From Lycocorax pyrrhopterus obiensis (taxonomy: Eukaryota > Chordata > Aves > Passeriformes > Paradisaeidae), in NCBI GenBank assembly GCA_014706295.1, contig JACSVZ010000007.1, positions 2,749,199-2,813,198 of the forward strand: 64,000 bases of DNA, given 5' to 3'. The translations under genes and the position numbers were made by a program. Numbering within the stretch: the first letter of the stretch is position 1; the number at the start of each line of letters is the position of its first letter. The notes under the pieces are model-generated. The model made no database searches. It saw nothing but the letters and a program-made list of their open reading frames with translations, and had not been told where the DNA came from. Below are positions 32,582 through 42,430 of this stretch, piece after piece.

Positions 32582-33378
32582 GTAATGGACACAGAATTCT
32601 ATTAAATTGTATCAACTGTCAGAATGTGCTTAAATATTTTGAAAATGCAATTTTTAAAGCACTACATATGTTGCAGCCTAAATAAATGGTCATCTCATGG
32701 TAAGAAATTCAGGTGGCTCCCAAATTGTTGGAAATGATAAAATTTCTAAAATAATTTTAGTTAATGGTTTTAATTAACTTTTAATTAATTGTTTTAATAA
32801 ATCATAAGCAGTGTGTTAAGTCTTAAATCACTTTCGGTTAGCATTTAGCAAAGTTGTCATAAGCTGCTATTGTGGGAACACAACTTGGTAAAATTACTGA
32901 AACTTAAGTTTTGTTAAACTAAACTTGATGTGCTTCAATGGAGAAAGCCTGAGAGAAGAGAGATGCATTGTTGAAATTAGATACAAGGAGTGCAGAATTT
33001 ATGGATCACAAGGTAATTTTGCAGAAACCAGAAGATAAAGAAGGGACTAAGTATGTGTGCTGGGAAGTCCCTACTGGAGGAAAAAGATACTAAAAAGATT
33101 AAAAATATGGACTAATTAGGATGTGCAGAGAGAAAAAAAAGCAATTAAGGATAGAATATTAGTTAATGAAAAAGAATTATGTAATTTAGAACTAATGAAC
33201 ATTAATTTCCTTGTTTGCTAGAAGTGTATAAATAGGTTAAAAAGTTTTGTATCATTGTCTCTTAGGAGGCTGGAATTTTGTTGGCCACACACACACCTCC
33301 TGGCCAAGAATAAAGTAATACCTTACTTGCTAACACTAAGAAGACAGTGTTAGAGAATTTTATTTATCCTGATGATTT
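32582..33378 (+). other. ANO3 intron 4, left part
   Basis: AT-rich intron. Nothing recognised. Confidence 0.5.
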
Positions 33379-33384
33379 TGGAGG

Positions 33385-33697
33385 TGTTTGCGATTGAGAG
33401 ACAGGATGCAGCTTGATGCAAGCAAAAGCTGTTTATTGTTTCCACAGCATAGCGTATATACTCTTTCTGCTACCTTAGTGAAAACGGCAACATCCATATT
33501 TCCTAGCAGAATTGATTAACCACCATCTTGCATGATTACCTTTGAACAAGACACAATGTAATACATAACGTTCCTTCTACTTTCTTCGAGTTCTTGTTTG
33601 CTGTTCCCAGGGTTTGTGGCCCACTAAGGTTAAACTGTTCACATTGCCTACCAACTCTGCAGAACTTTCTGCTTGACTTCCCAACTGTCTCTCCATA
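33385..33697 (-). mobile_element. Solo LTR related in layout to ERV A/B LTRs
   Basis: The + strand starts TGTTTGCGATTGAGAGACAG and has GCTGTTTATTG 45 bases in, the same layout as the A and B LTRs (TGTCGGCGATTGACTCACAG...CGTTTATTC). It ends CTCTCCATA. TGGAGG (33379-33384) and TGGAGA (33698-33703) form a near-perfect 6-bp target duplication. The 313-bp length fits. A class II solo LTR, antisense to ANO3. Confidence 0.6.
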
Positions 33698-33703
33698 TGG
33701 AGA

Positions 33704-36700
33704 GTGTTAATAACAATATTATAGTTTGACCAACAGAATCAGTGAATGGAATTCTCTGTACCAAAATCAAGCAAAATTATATAAAATCAAGGATTCTCAT
33801 GTTTTTTATTGACTCATCTAAGAGGCAGTAGCCTTCTTCCAATAAATATATATTGCACAGAATTTAGGATATAGGATTCTGGGCATGGAGTGGAATTCAT
33901 ATTATCTGGAAAGCCTCAAGAAATTCTGAGAGTTTAGAAGAACTACGTTCATGTAGCAAATGGTCAGTCGAGAGTGATCTAGCTAGAGTATAAGATCCTT
34001 CTTCTAAGCAGTATCAAAATGATATCTAGACACATTGAATGAAAAATAAAATTCACTTATGTGTAGGCAAGTGTAGGAGTATTTTCAGGAACCTCAGCTA
34101 AGGCACTGGAAAAGCCATCTCATCTCACCAGATAAATCTGGCATGCTATCTTGCTTAGTAATTACTTAATCATACTATTCATCACAGTGCAGTTTCTCCA
34201 GCAGTACATCCACTACAATGTCAAAGAATTATGATCAATTTTCTGTTCAAAACATGTATCTTTTTTTAGTCATACTTTCAACTAGGAGACCCTTAATTCT
34301 CCTTTTCTCCTTTCCATTAAGCATAATTGCTTGCAAATGTATGAAAAATGACTTAACCTCAAGAAGTTCTGAATAATTTTCTTTGTCATGCACTTGAAAT
34401 AATGAATTCTGCAGATAGGGTGTTTTTACTAGTGATTCTGTGATTTTTGGTATATGCCTGTAGGCATCAGTAATCCTGTATTACAAATCTAGTAATGCTT
34501 GAATTGCTGTAAGCTTCTGTGCTGTGTGCACAGCACATATGGTATGCTCTTCAGGAGACCATTACAGAGTTCTCTTATGGATTGTACCTGTGGCACTTCT
34601 TGATTTTAGCATTGAATTCAGTACAGCTTTACAGCTGGTAAGTACGCTCACATATTTGAAATCTAAACTGATCTGTCACAATAAAAAGTCTCCTCAGTCT
34701 GACCGGATAATGAGAATGAGAAACACTGCATTAGCCAAGAGTACAAGGATAAAAGCATATTCTTCTTCTCTTCTTTTTAATGTTTCTAATTTTGATTTGT
34801 TTTGGAAGGGTTATTGTCTACCTGAGAGACTCAGGGAAAAATTGCTAAAAAATTTGTTTGCAATTACTTCTTGGTGCCATTATCTTTCTCAGTGATAAGC
34901 TGCTTGAATACTTCAGCAGTAGTGAACATGTCTTGCTGACATGATGAAAGCCAATACACATTTTTTTTCAGGAATTGTTTAGTTTTTTAGATTACGTACA
35001 TGATACCTCCGTAAATCTGATTCTTGTTGCTACATTTAAAATCTTTGGAAAATCAGATAATTTTCTTATAGCAACGAGATGCCAATGTATTAATCTATTT
35101 TCTTGTTTCCATGATTATGATTTATAACTGGTAATTTCGTATAGTGTAGGTTGTTATCATTTCAGAATCCACAGATTTCATATTGATACATTATAAGTCG
35201 CTCAGACCCATGAAAAAGCTGTCATTGTTAGCCATCTCTTCCAACGTTTCATCACTAACTGATCTTGAGATTGCATATAAAGTACGACTTCATGTATGTG
35301 ATTCTGCCAAGGGGTCTCACAAAGAAGAAGGAGGCCAACAAGTGTCTATTGAGCAAAAATGAGTAGTATCTGCTTTTCAAGGGAAATGTAGAAAATGAGG
35401 AGGTCCCTGAGTGGAAAGTTGATACTTGAAATGTTCTAGTTTCCTTAGGAAAGGGAAGCAGGCTTAAACAGACTTTATCACTTGAGTGGAAGGCAACATT
35501 TGTCCAGGGAAGTGGCAAAATCAGTAGCAGCCAGTTATTTTCTTTACCTATTGCTATTACATGTGTAGTAGCACGATAGGAGTATTTGAGAAATTACACT
35601 TTGATTTCCTTCCATTCACTACATCACTGTTACTCTTTGATCTAACAAACTTTTTATCTAGGTAGTGCATTTTGCTATCTGGCAAGGTAAAGAAAGGACT
35701 TTTTGAACAAGGTTCATATTATTATCATTCTGGATTCAGGAACTACGAAGAAATACTGCCTATAAAATAGCCTAATTTACTGCCTTTTTCTGGTAGTCCA
35801 AAAATGCAAAATAAAGCTTAAAAGCAATGATAACAGATAAAATCACCATCCCAGAATGGAAGGATGTGGTAAAGTGCAACAAAAGTTAACTTCATGTTTT
35901 GTGCTTTTAGTGCTTGGCTCTCATCTCCTGTGAGATTTTTTTTTTTTTTAAAAAGCAAAAAAAAGCTCAGAAAATATTTCAGGAAATGCAGGGTAAGTAG
36001 CAAGTAATAACTTTATCATAAAGATGAAAATTTTTAAAAATAAACATGTAAAGAAAAATTTCCAGTGGTCATGTTAGTATGCTTCTTAAGACCTCCCTAT
36101 TAGACCTCAAGAGCAAATAGAAGAGGTTAAATATTAAAAAGCCTCCTCCTGTCTCCAAACATCCTCCATTGCTGCTCTCTCATATGGTAATATTGAACAG
36201 ACTTCCTTTAAAAATTTTGCATATCACCTAACACACTCCTTTCCTGAAGTCAAATGTGTTTTTCATAATATATACAAATGCATTTTTCATGCTTACTCTG
36301 TAAGTCTGAATAGAATATAAATGGAAAAAATGTCTTTTGTGAAGAACCTAAAATAATTGCTCATCCTTTAGTTTACTCCTAAAAAGTTAAACAGCAGTTT
36401 AATTAGGAAGGTCAGATATTTCTGGAAGTCTTTGTTTCCATAGAAAAAAGCTATGTTCTGCACAGCAGTGTAGTCACACAGTAATACGATAGTGTGGGTA
36501 ATTATGGCAGCCTGTCATGTTGTCTTTGATGCCCAAGATAGTTTGGATGTCTTTGCATATGCAAATATGTCCTCAATTTTCATTCCTAGGTTATTTGCAA
36601 AAGAAGAATGCTAAACCAATGTACACTTAAAATCATCAATCTGTTTTTGAAATTAAGTAATTGAAAGGATGATTCTAATAAATCTGTTTATGGTTTATCC

Positions 36701-36876
36701 GTTCCTACAATCACAAAAAGGTGAGCTCTAACTTAGATGTGTGTTTAGAAAATTTCACATAAAGCACACCTTAGGTTATTCTTAATCAGAGTATGTTTTT
36801 GAAATGTAAAAAATGGGTCTAGTAGCACTTAAAAATGCTTCACAGCTAATTTTGTATAACTTAAGAAGTCTATAAA
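33704..36876 (+). other. ANO3 intron 4, middle part
   Basis: AT-rich intron. A poly-T run lies at 35938-35949. Nothing else recognised. Confidence 0.6.
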
Positions 36877-36881
36877 CGCAT

Positions 36882-38012
36882 TGTCGTGGTTTGACTTAAA
36901 CTGACAGGCAGTTCTTCAGACCAATCACGCTTCTCTCAATTCTACATATAAAAACCCCGTGGAAGGCGGGATTTTAGAGAAGTTTTTCTCCCCTGTTCCG
37001 GCTGAGTGCAGAACGGGAGAGGGAGAGGGGGAGGGGTGGGCCCCGTTGCCCGGCCCGCGGGGCTGGGGACGGGCGCCCCTGCCTCTTGCCTTTCTGCCTC
37101 TCGCCCCTTCTCTTAACGCTGCAGCACGGACTCTAAACTGTAAAGAAAAAAAAAGCGATTCCTTTGAGCCGCGAGTGGCGATAGCTAGCCACAGGGCTGA
37201 GGTCATCTGACGCAGTATTCTGAGGAAGGGGGAGCCGGCGGAGCCTTCAGTGCAGCCAGCAGACTTCGCGACGAACAGAAGAAGACACCCTTTTCCTACA
37301 TAGTGCACCCGGCAGCGCAGAAAGAGCAAGGGGAGGCTCTCTCTCCACCTTAGAGCCTGATAACACCCTACAACATGGCGGCTTTCAGAACCAGAGAGAA
37401 AGAAAAACAGGGTCACGTGAGACGAAGCTACAAGGGCGGCGCTGCGTGGTCCCGCGCGGAGCTTAAAAATCTCCTTTCCTCGCCGTGGTATGAACTGTAA
37501 TATTGCAAACTGTTTGTCTCTTTAATCCATGTTAAAGTATGTGGGGGGATGAGCATTTTTTTTTCTTGAGTAGCTTGTAAAAAGTTATGTTCAAGCCAAA
37601 AAGGAAAAAATGATTCATTCTTAAACAAGTAGTAACCCCATGTGAGGGCCTGTGTCTTGCAGTTGAAAGAGCTGGGAGAGGGCTCATGAAAAAGAGATGT
37701 GTTACACCCTAGCAGAGATTGTTAATTCAAACCTGCAAAATGGTGACAGTGTGCAAAACCAGGCAAGGCAAAAGAGAAACCCTTTTTCCCTTCCTAGAAT
37801 TGTAATACTGATTAGGAGAGGGGAAAGGTGGGAGATAAAAAGAGTTCTGAAAGTTTGTTCTGTTGTAGCCTTTCCATCTAAGTCTGTTAATAAATCTCTT
37901 ATATTCTGTCAAGTAGTGTGCCTGCTTTGCTTGTTTCTTCTAATGCTTATCTCACAGAGAAAAAAAACATCAAAAGAGTAATGTATATAATTTAGCTTAA
38001 AAAACCACTACA
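36882..38012 (+). mobile_element. Sense-oriented 1.13-kb solo LTR with a CpG-rich promoter-like block
   Basis: It starts TGTCGTGGTTT and ends AAACCACTACA, 11-bp terminal inverted repeats with one mismatch. It is flanked by CGCAT (36877-36881) and TGCAT (38013-38017), a 5-bp duplication with one CpG-type change. A TATA-like CATATAAAAACC lies at about 36944-36955. A CpG-rich block follows (about 37010-37480) with ACATGGCGGC (about 37373-37382, YY1-like core) and a GTCACGTGAG E-box (about 37412-37421). A polyadenylation signal AATAAA lies at about 37890. No coding sequence was recognised. Sense orientation in the intron is unusual here because most other LTRs are antisense. Confidence 0.75.
36944..36955 (+). 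promoter_or_regulatory. TATA box of the 36882 LTR
   Basis: CATATAAAAACC lies 62 bases inside the LTR and just upstream of the CpG-rich block, which suits an LTR promoter firing in the ANO3 sense direction. Confidence 0.5.
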
Positions 38013-38017
38013 TGCAT

Positions 38018-38770
38018 TGAGCTCTTGGCTTTGATTTTTAAACATCCTGAAACAAAGCAAGCATTATTTAGGTATCCCACTTTTGTTCATGGGAATAAAC
38101 CCACTGTAGTTAGCATCAGAGATGTATTTATTTCCAGAAAATACTTAAGGCATGAGCTGAATCATAAGCTCTGAATGTGGACACTAACCACTTAAATGGT
38201 GGCATCCTTTGGCGTGAATATTACTGAAGATGTTAATGCCAAGTTCATGGTAACAGTATTAGGGAGAATTAGTGATCTAAATAAATGAAGTGGTTTTCAT
38301 GAATCAGCCAGTAATCTTTCAACCTAATAGGGTCTTACGAAGAACAATAAATTATATTGGAAGAAAGTTTTCTTTTATTAGAGAGAACCATTCTACTTAA
38401 AGATAGAACAGGAAAGGTGTTAATGTAGATTTTTCAGTTTCAGGTAGTTGCCATGCTGAAGAACTTAACAGATCAGACTTTTACTCTGTCTAAATTCCAG
38501 TTCTTCAAATTGTTTCCATGGCTACTTCTGCTTATACATGATTTAATAACCCTGAATTAATCAGTTATTATCTCTGAAAGATCTCTTAAAAGCCAAGACG
38601 CGAAGAGGTACAGAAAACTGCTTTTCCTTGACACACCTCTGGTAACCAGTGTGTTTTTGTATTTTAAGTGTCTTTCTGCTTTTCTTACTCCTCTGTTCCA
38701 AGCTGATTTTCCTTGCAAGTGTACAGAGTGATACTGTATGTGCATGTATACATATCTCTGTGTTTGAGAG
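38018..38770 (+). other. ANO3 intron 4 between LTR and microsatellite
   Basis: Intronic DNA with nothing recognised. Confidence 0.5.
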
Positions 38771-38781
38771 TATACATATAC

Positions 38782-38815
<34 letters not shown>

Positions 38816-38834
38816 GTGCATATATACATATATG
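38771..38834. repeat. Compound TA/CA microsatellite
   Basis: Alternating purine-pyrimidine tract of TATACATA, (TA)n and (CA)n units. It makes short ORFs rich in Tyr, Val, Cys, His and Ile on both strands that are not genes. Confidence 0.9.
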
Positions 38835-39010
38835 ACAATCCATACCATCCTTTTTGGGCTCTAAGACACCATGCTGACATATAAACATCATTTTGTGGTG
38901 GTGTTTACAAATTTCTAAGTGTCAGCAGTATGTCAGTGTTTCCATGAGAAAGCAAATACATTTCAAAGTCTGCTTACTTGTCTTTGATTCTTCCTCCACT
39001 GTTTTCTGTC

Positions 39011-39485
39011 TTCCCTTCCCTTCCCTTCCCTTCCCTTCCCTTCCCTTCCCTTCCCTTCCCTTCCCTTCCCGCACCTTCCCGCACCTTCCCGCACCTTCCC
39101 GCACCTTCCCGCACCTTCCCGCACCTTCCCTTCCCGCACCTTCCCTTCCCTTCCCGCACCTTCCCTTCCCGCACCTTCCCTTCCCGCACCTTCCCGCACC
39201 TTCCCTTCCCGCACCTTCCCTTCCCGCACCTTCCCGCACCTTCCCTTCCCTTCCCGCACCTTCCCGCACCTTCCCTTCCCTTCCCGCACCTTCCCTTCCC
39301 GCACCTTCCCTTCCCGCACCTTCCCTTCCCGCACCTTCCCTTCCCGCACCTTCCCTTACTGCACCTTCCCTTTCCGCACCTTCCCTTCCTGCACCTTCCC
39401 TTCCCGCACCTTCCCTTCCCGCACCTTCCCTTCCCGCACCTTCCCGCACCTTCCCGCACCTTCCCTTCCCGCACCTTCCCTTCCT
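39011..39485. repeat. Pentamer array of TTCCC and GCACC words, 95 units
   Basis: All 95 pentamers are in one phase without a single indel: 65 TTCCC-type and 30 GCACC. The first 12 units are pure TTCCC (39011-39070). After that, GCACC is inserted after every one, two or three TTCCC units and never twice in a row. From about 39290 a 15-bp unit (TTCCC, TTCCC, GCACC) dominates. Four units are variants: TTACT at 39356, TTTCC at 39371, TTCCT at 39386 and TTCCT at 39481. The + strand is almost purely pyrimidine in the first block. The minus strand is (GGGAA)n there, with quadruplex potential. Confidence 0.97.
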
Positions 39486-42112
39486 CAAGACACTTGAGTA
39501 AATCTCTCTTCAGTATGTTGCTTCATTATTGGTAAGGGTTTAGTAAAATTATTTTTCTCTAGCACATTTAGCATCAGAATTCATGAACTGTCTTAGGAAG
39601 GAAATTCATTCTGTTCCAAACTTCATCACCATGACATAAAAAAATTTTGGGGAGAAAAATTCAGCAAATTTAGGGTGCAATTGTAAAAGAAGAAGACTGA
39701 GGCCCAGCTGTGTGTACCCATCTGTCTTTTAGATCCCAGGCACCAGTCTGTTGGTATATTTACTTTCCTTTATATAATTTTACAAATGTAATCCAAATGA
39801 CACCACCCACACAGAGGAAAGCTAAACTTCATTCTCTATACTGTAGAGACAAAATAAACGTATTCTTCTGTGGGAACTTAATTCTTGAGTACTGTCAGTT
39901 ACCACTTACTTAAATGAATGCTCCTGTTGCTGGTTATGACTGACAATTGATATTTTCTATATGTTCATATAAATGTGAAACTTTGTTATATTCTTTTTGC
40001 TAAGTGAACAACATTCCTTGAAATAAGAAGCTGAAATAGACTCTTCACTGCCTGAGCTACATCCTGGTGTAAAAGTTGTTTCTCCCTGTTCTGGGTATGT
40101 TCAGTCAGAACAACCTGCTCTGGGCTGAGTCCCATGGGCTCTGTGCCTCCTGCTAGACTAGCACTCATGTTATGCTTTTATTGATGTTTTATTTATAACT
40201 ACTGAATATGAGGGTAGTAGATGAAACTATTTTTTAGATATACTCTAAAGCAACTAACAAAGTACATCTACTAAGAGGTGTTGTGAAAATAACAGTTGTC
40301 AGCCTCTGTGTTTATGTGTACATGTATATAAAATATATAGAAATCATGCTCATTTTCATTGCCATCTCTGGAAGATTTCAGGAGTTAAGCAAATAATAAA
40401 ATGTAACGATTAGTCTTGTTCCCAGCTTTTCATTTAACATTTATATGTGAAAAAATGGTAATGAAAATTTTATACGTGAGACACACAAGTTATACCGTTT
40501 CTTTCATGTCAGACTTGATTTACTGGATGTTGATAGTAAGTTAGAATAAATTCATTTATTAAAATAAACACATGTATAATCTAATAATGCAATATTTCCT
40601 AGGCTAAATTCATACTGAAGCACTTTTATTATTTTTCCTGAATAAAAATACCCTTGTCACTATTCAGCCACAGTCAATAATGACATGCATTTAAGCAGAC
40701 ATCAAGTTGATCAATCAAATAGGTTGAAGTAAATAATCACAGGTTGGAATCTTAGTTGTCTATAGTTTCTGCTGTACTAAACAATGTCAACAAAATTTAA
40801 GATTCATCAAATGGCTGTTTAACTCATCCCCTAGGATAATTAATGCAATGCAAACTGCTAAAGGCTGTTTCCAAAAATTGGTCAGTGGTCAGAAAAGTAG
40901 GGATTATCATTGCAAGCTTAAAAGGACAAAGTGGAAATGCACATAAAGGGTCTCTTGGTGTGAAGGTGAATGTTACAGGAGTTTTATCTTTTTGCTTTGA
41001 CTTCAATGCTGTTAAGTGTGCCTGAATATTAAAATCTGACTTCAGTCTACAAAATAGTCAATATTTTATATTATTAATATAGTAAAATATGATAGTATCC
41101 TATTGCCAAATATAACATATGCACAGTAGCATATTAGTGTATTTTTACATAATAATATTTCATCTACATTGATATTTTATGTTAATGTCTGACTAGCTAA
41201 TTGACAAGTTTAGCAAGAAAGTCTGTTTTAAGAGTAGGGCTGTACATGTTTGGGGAAAGAAGAAGAGTGATTGCTTTAACCATAGTGATTTTTCATTTAT
41301 ATAATATACCTTAAGGGTACAGTAAATTTAAGGGGATATTAGAGTCAAAAAGTTGCATTGATTATATTAAGGTAATGATAAGTTTCTACACAGTTTAAGA
41401 AACTATACATATTTCTTTGTAGAATTACAGCCATGAAGCATCAAATAAAGCCAATTTGTCCCAAATTCAAAACAGTGAAGAGCAAGCAGTTTTCCCAGAA
41501 ATGAGCTGTCAAAATCCTTATCAGCTGTCTTCTGGGTTTTAAAAGATTATATGGATTTGGGGGCTGCTGGACAATGTTATAGAAACTTACTGAATACATA
41601 GAAACCTGAGCTGACATTGGCTGAACACTGGGCAGGCAGTAGAGGGAAGTATCTGGTTTCCTATATGTGCTCTCTCCTAGGCAGTACCTTTGACGTATAA
41701 ACAAATTAGAGGGAATCTTTCGTAGTGGTTTGAATGTACTTGATATTTAGCTGTTGCACAGCTTAAGCTGCAAATACTTGAACAAGTGAATGGGAATTTT
41801 CTTGAAGTTCATTAAAATGTAAACACCTATAAGGATTTTGTCAGCCTTTAAGCGTTGCTGTTGTGTTAGTTTTGAGGAGAGTTGTCAGTGGTGGAATGAA
41901 GGTGAAATAAATGGTTATAACATATATATTATACCTATGTGTGGTTCTCATTAACCTCTAAATTTACCTAGGTAGTGTATATTATTCACTATCTCAAACT
42001 TTTTACCAGTATAAGGTGGAAAACAAAGAAAACATACTACTATATTAGGATACAGTGAATACCATGTAATTTACTCTTACATTAATCTAAAATTTGCTCC
42101 TGTTTTGAGAAT
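39486..42112 (+). other. ANO3 intron 4 between pentamer array and solo LTR
   Basis: AT-rich intron. Nothing recognised. Confidence 0.6.
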
Positions 42113-42118
42113 GGTTCC
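42113..42118. repeat. Target-site duplication of the 42119 LTR, left copy (GGTTCC)
   Basis: Repeated exactly at 42425-42430 on the other side of the LTR. Confidence 0.85.
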
Positions 42119-42424
42119 TGTGCTGGAGCTCGCAGTCTTCTGGTCCTTGGATTGTGATTTCTCAGCGCAGAGCTCCAGCACATGCAGCACACAACAACCA
42201 GGAACAAGCAGCTCAGCAGCTCTTGACCTTTGGCTCCTCCCAGGGCTTGATTTATAGGGCTAATGCCCGCCCTGCAGCCACAGCTGTTTGTAGGGGGTTA
42301 ATGAGCCAATAACTGGATCCTGGTGTGTGGATCCTGGTCTAACTGGGTCCTGGTGTGTGGATCCTGGTCTTGAGTGAGAGTTTGGCTAGTGCATACCAAC
42401 AGGGTTTAAATACATTATACAACA
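42119..42424 (-). mobile_element. Solo LTR, 306 bp, with exact 6-bp target duplication
   Basis: TG...CA ends (TGTGCTGG...TACAACA) lie between exact GGTTCC repeats. On the minus strand a CCTATAAATC TATA-like box lies centrally (about 42251-42260), which suggests antisense orientation. A 30-bp segment is tandemly duplicated at about 42311-42370 (core TCCTGGTGTGTGGATCCTGG), in the U3 part, like an enhancer duplication. Six-base duplication and length fit a class II ERV. Confidence 0.8.
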
Positions 42425-42430
42425 GGTTCC
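42425..42430. repeat. Target-site duplication of the 42119 LTR, right copy (GGTTCC)
   Basis: Exact match to 42113-42118. Confidence 0.85.

Noticed and set aside
36925..37416. A 163-codon minus-strand ORF in the CpG-rich LTR
   Set aside because: Composition-driven ORF antisense to an LTR, with no recognisable domain.
38771..38834. Considered as a CRISPR-like or structured RNA repeat
   Set aside because: It is a simple TA/CA microsatellite in a vertebrate intron, with no spacer structure.
38893..39501. Long ORFs of 128-202 codons on both strands (repeats of LPAPS, PHLPF, GREGA, KVRE)
   Set aside because: They arise because the pentamer array has no stop word in several frames. The peptides are pure repeat translations with no start context or splice support.
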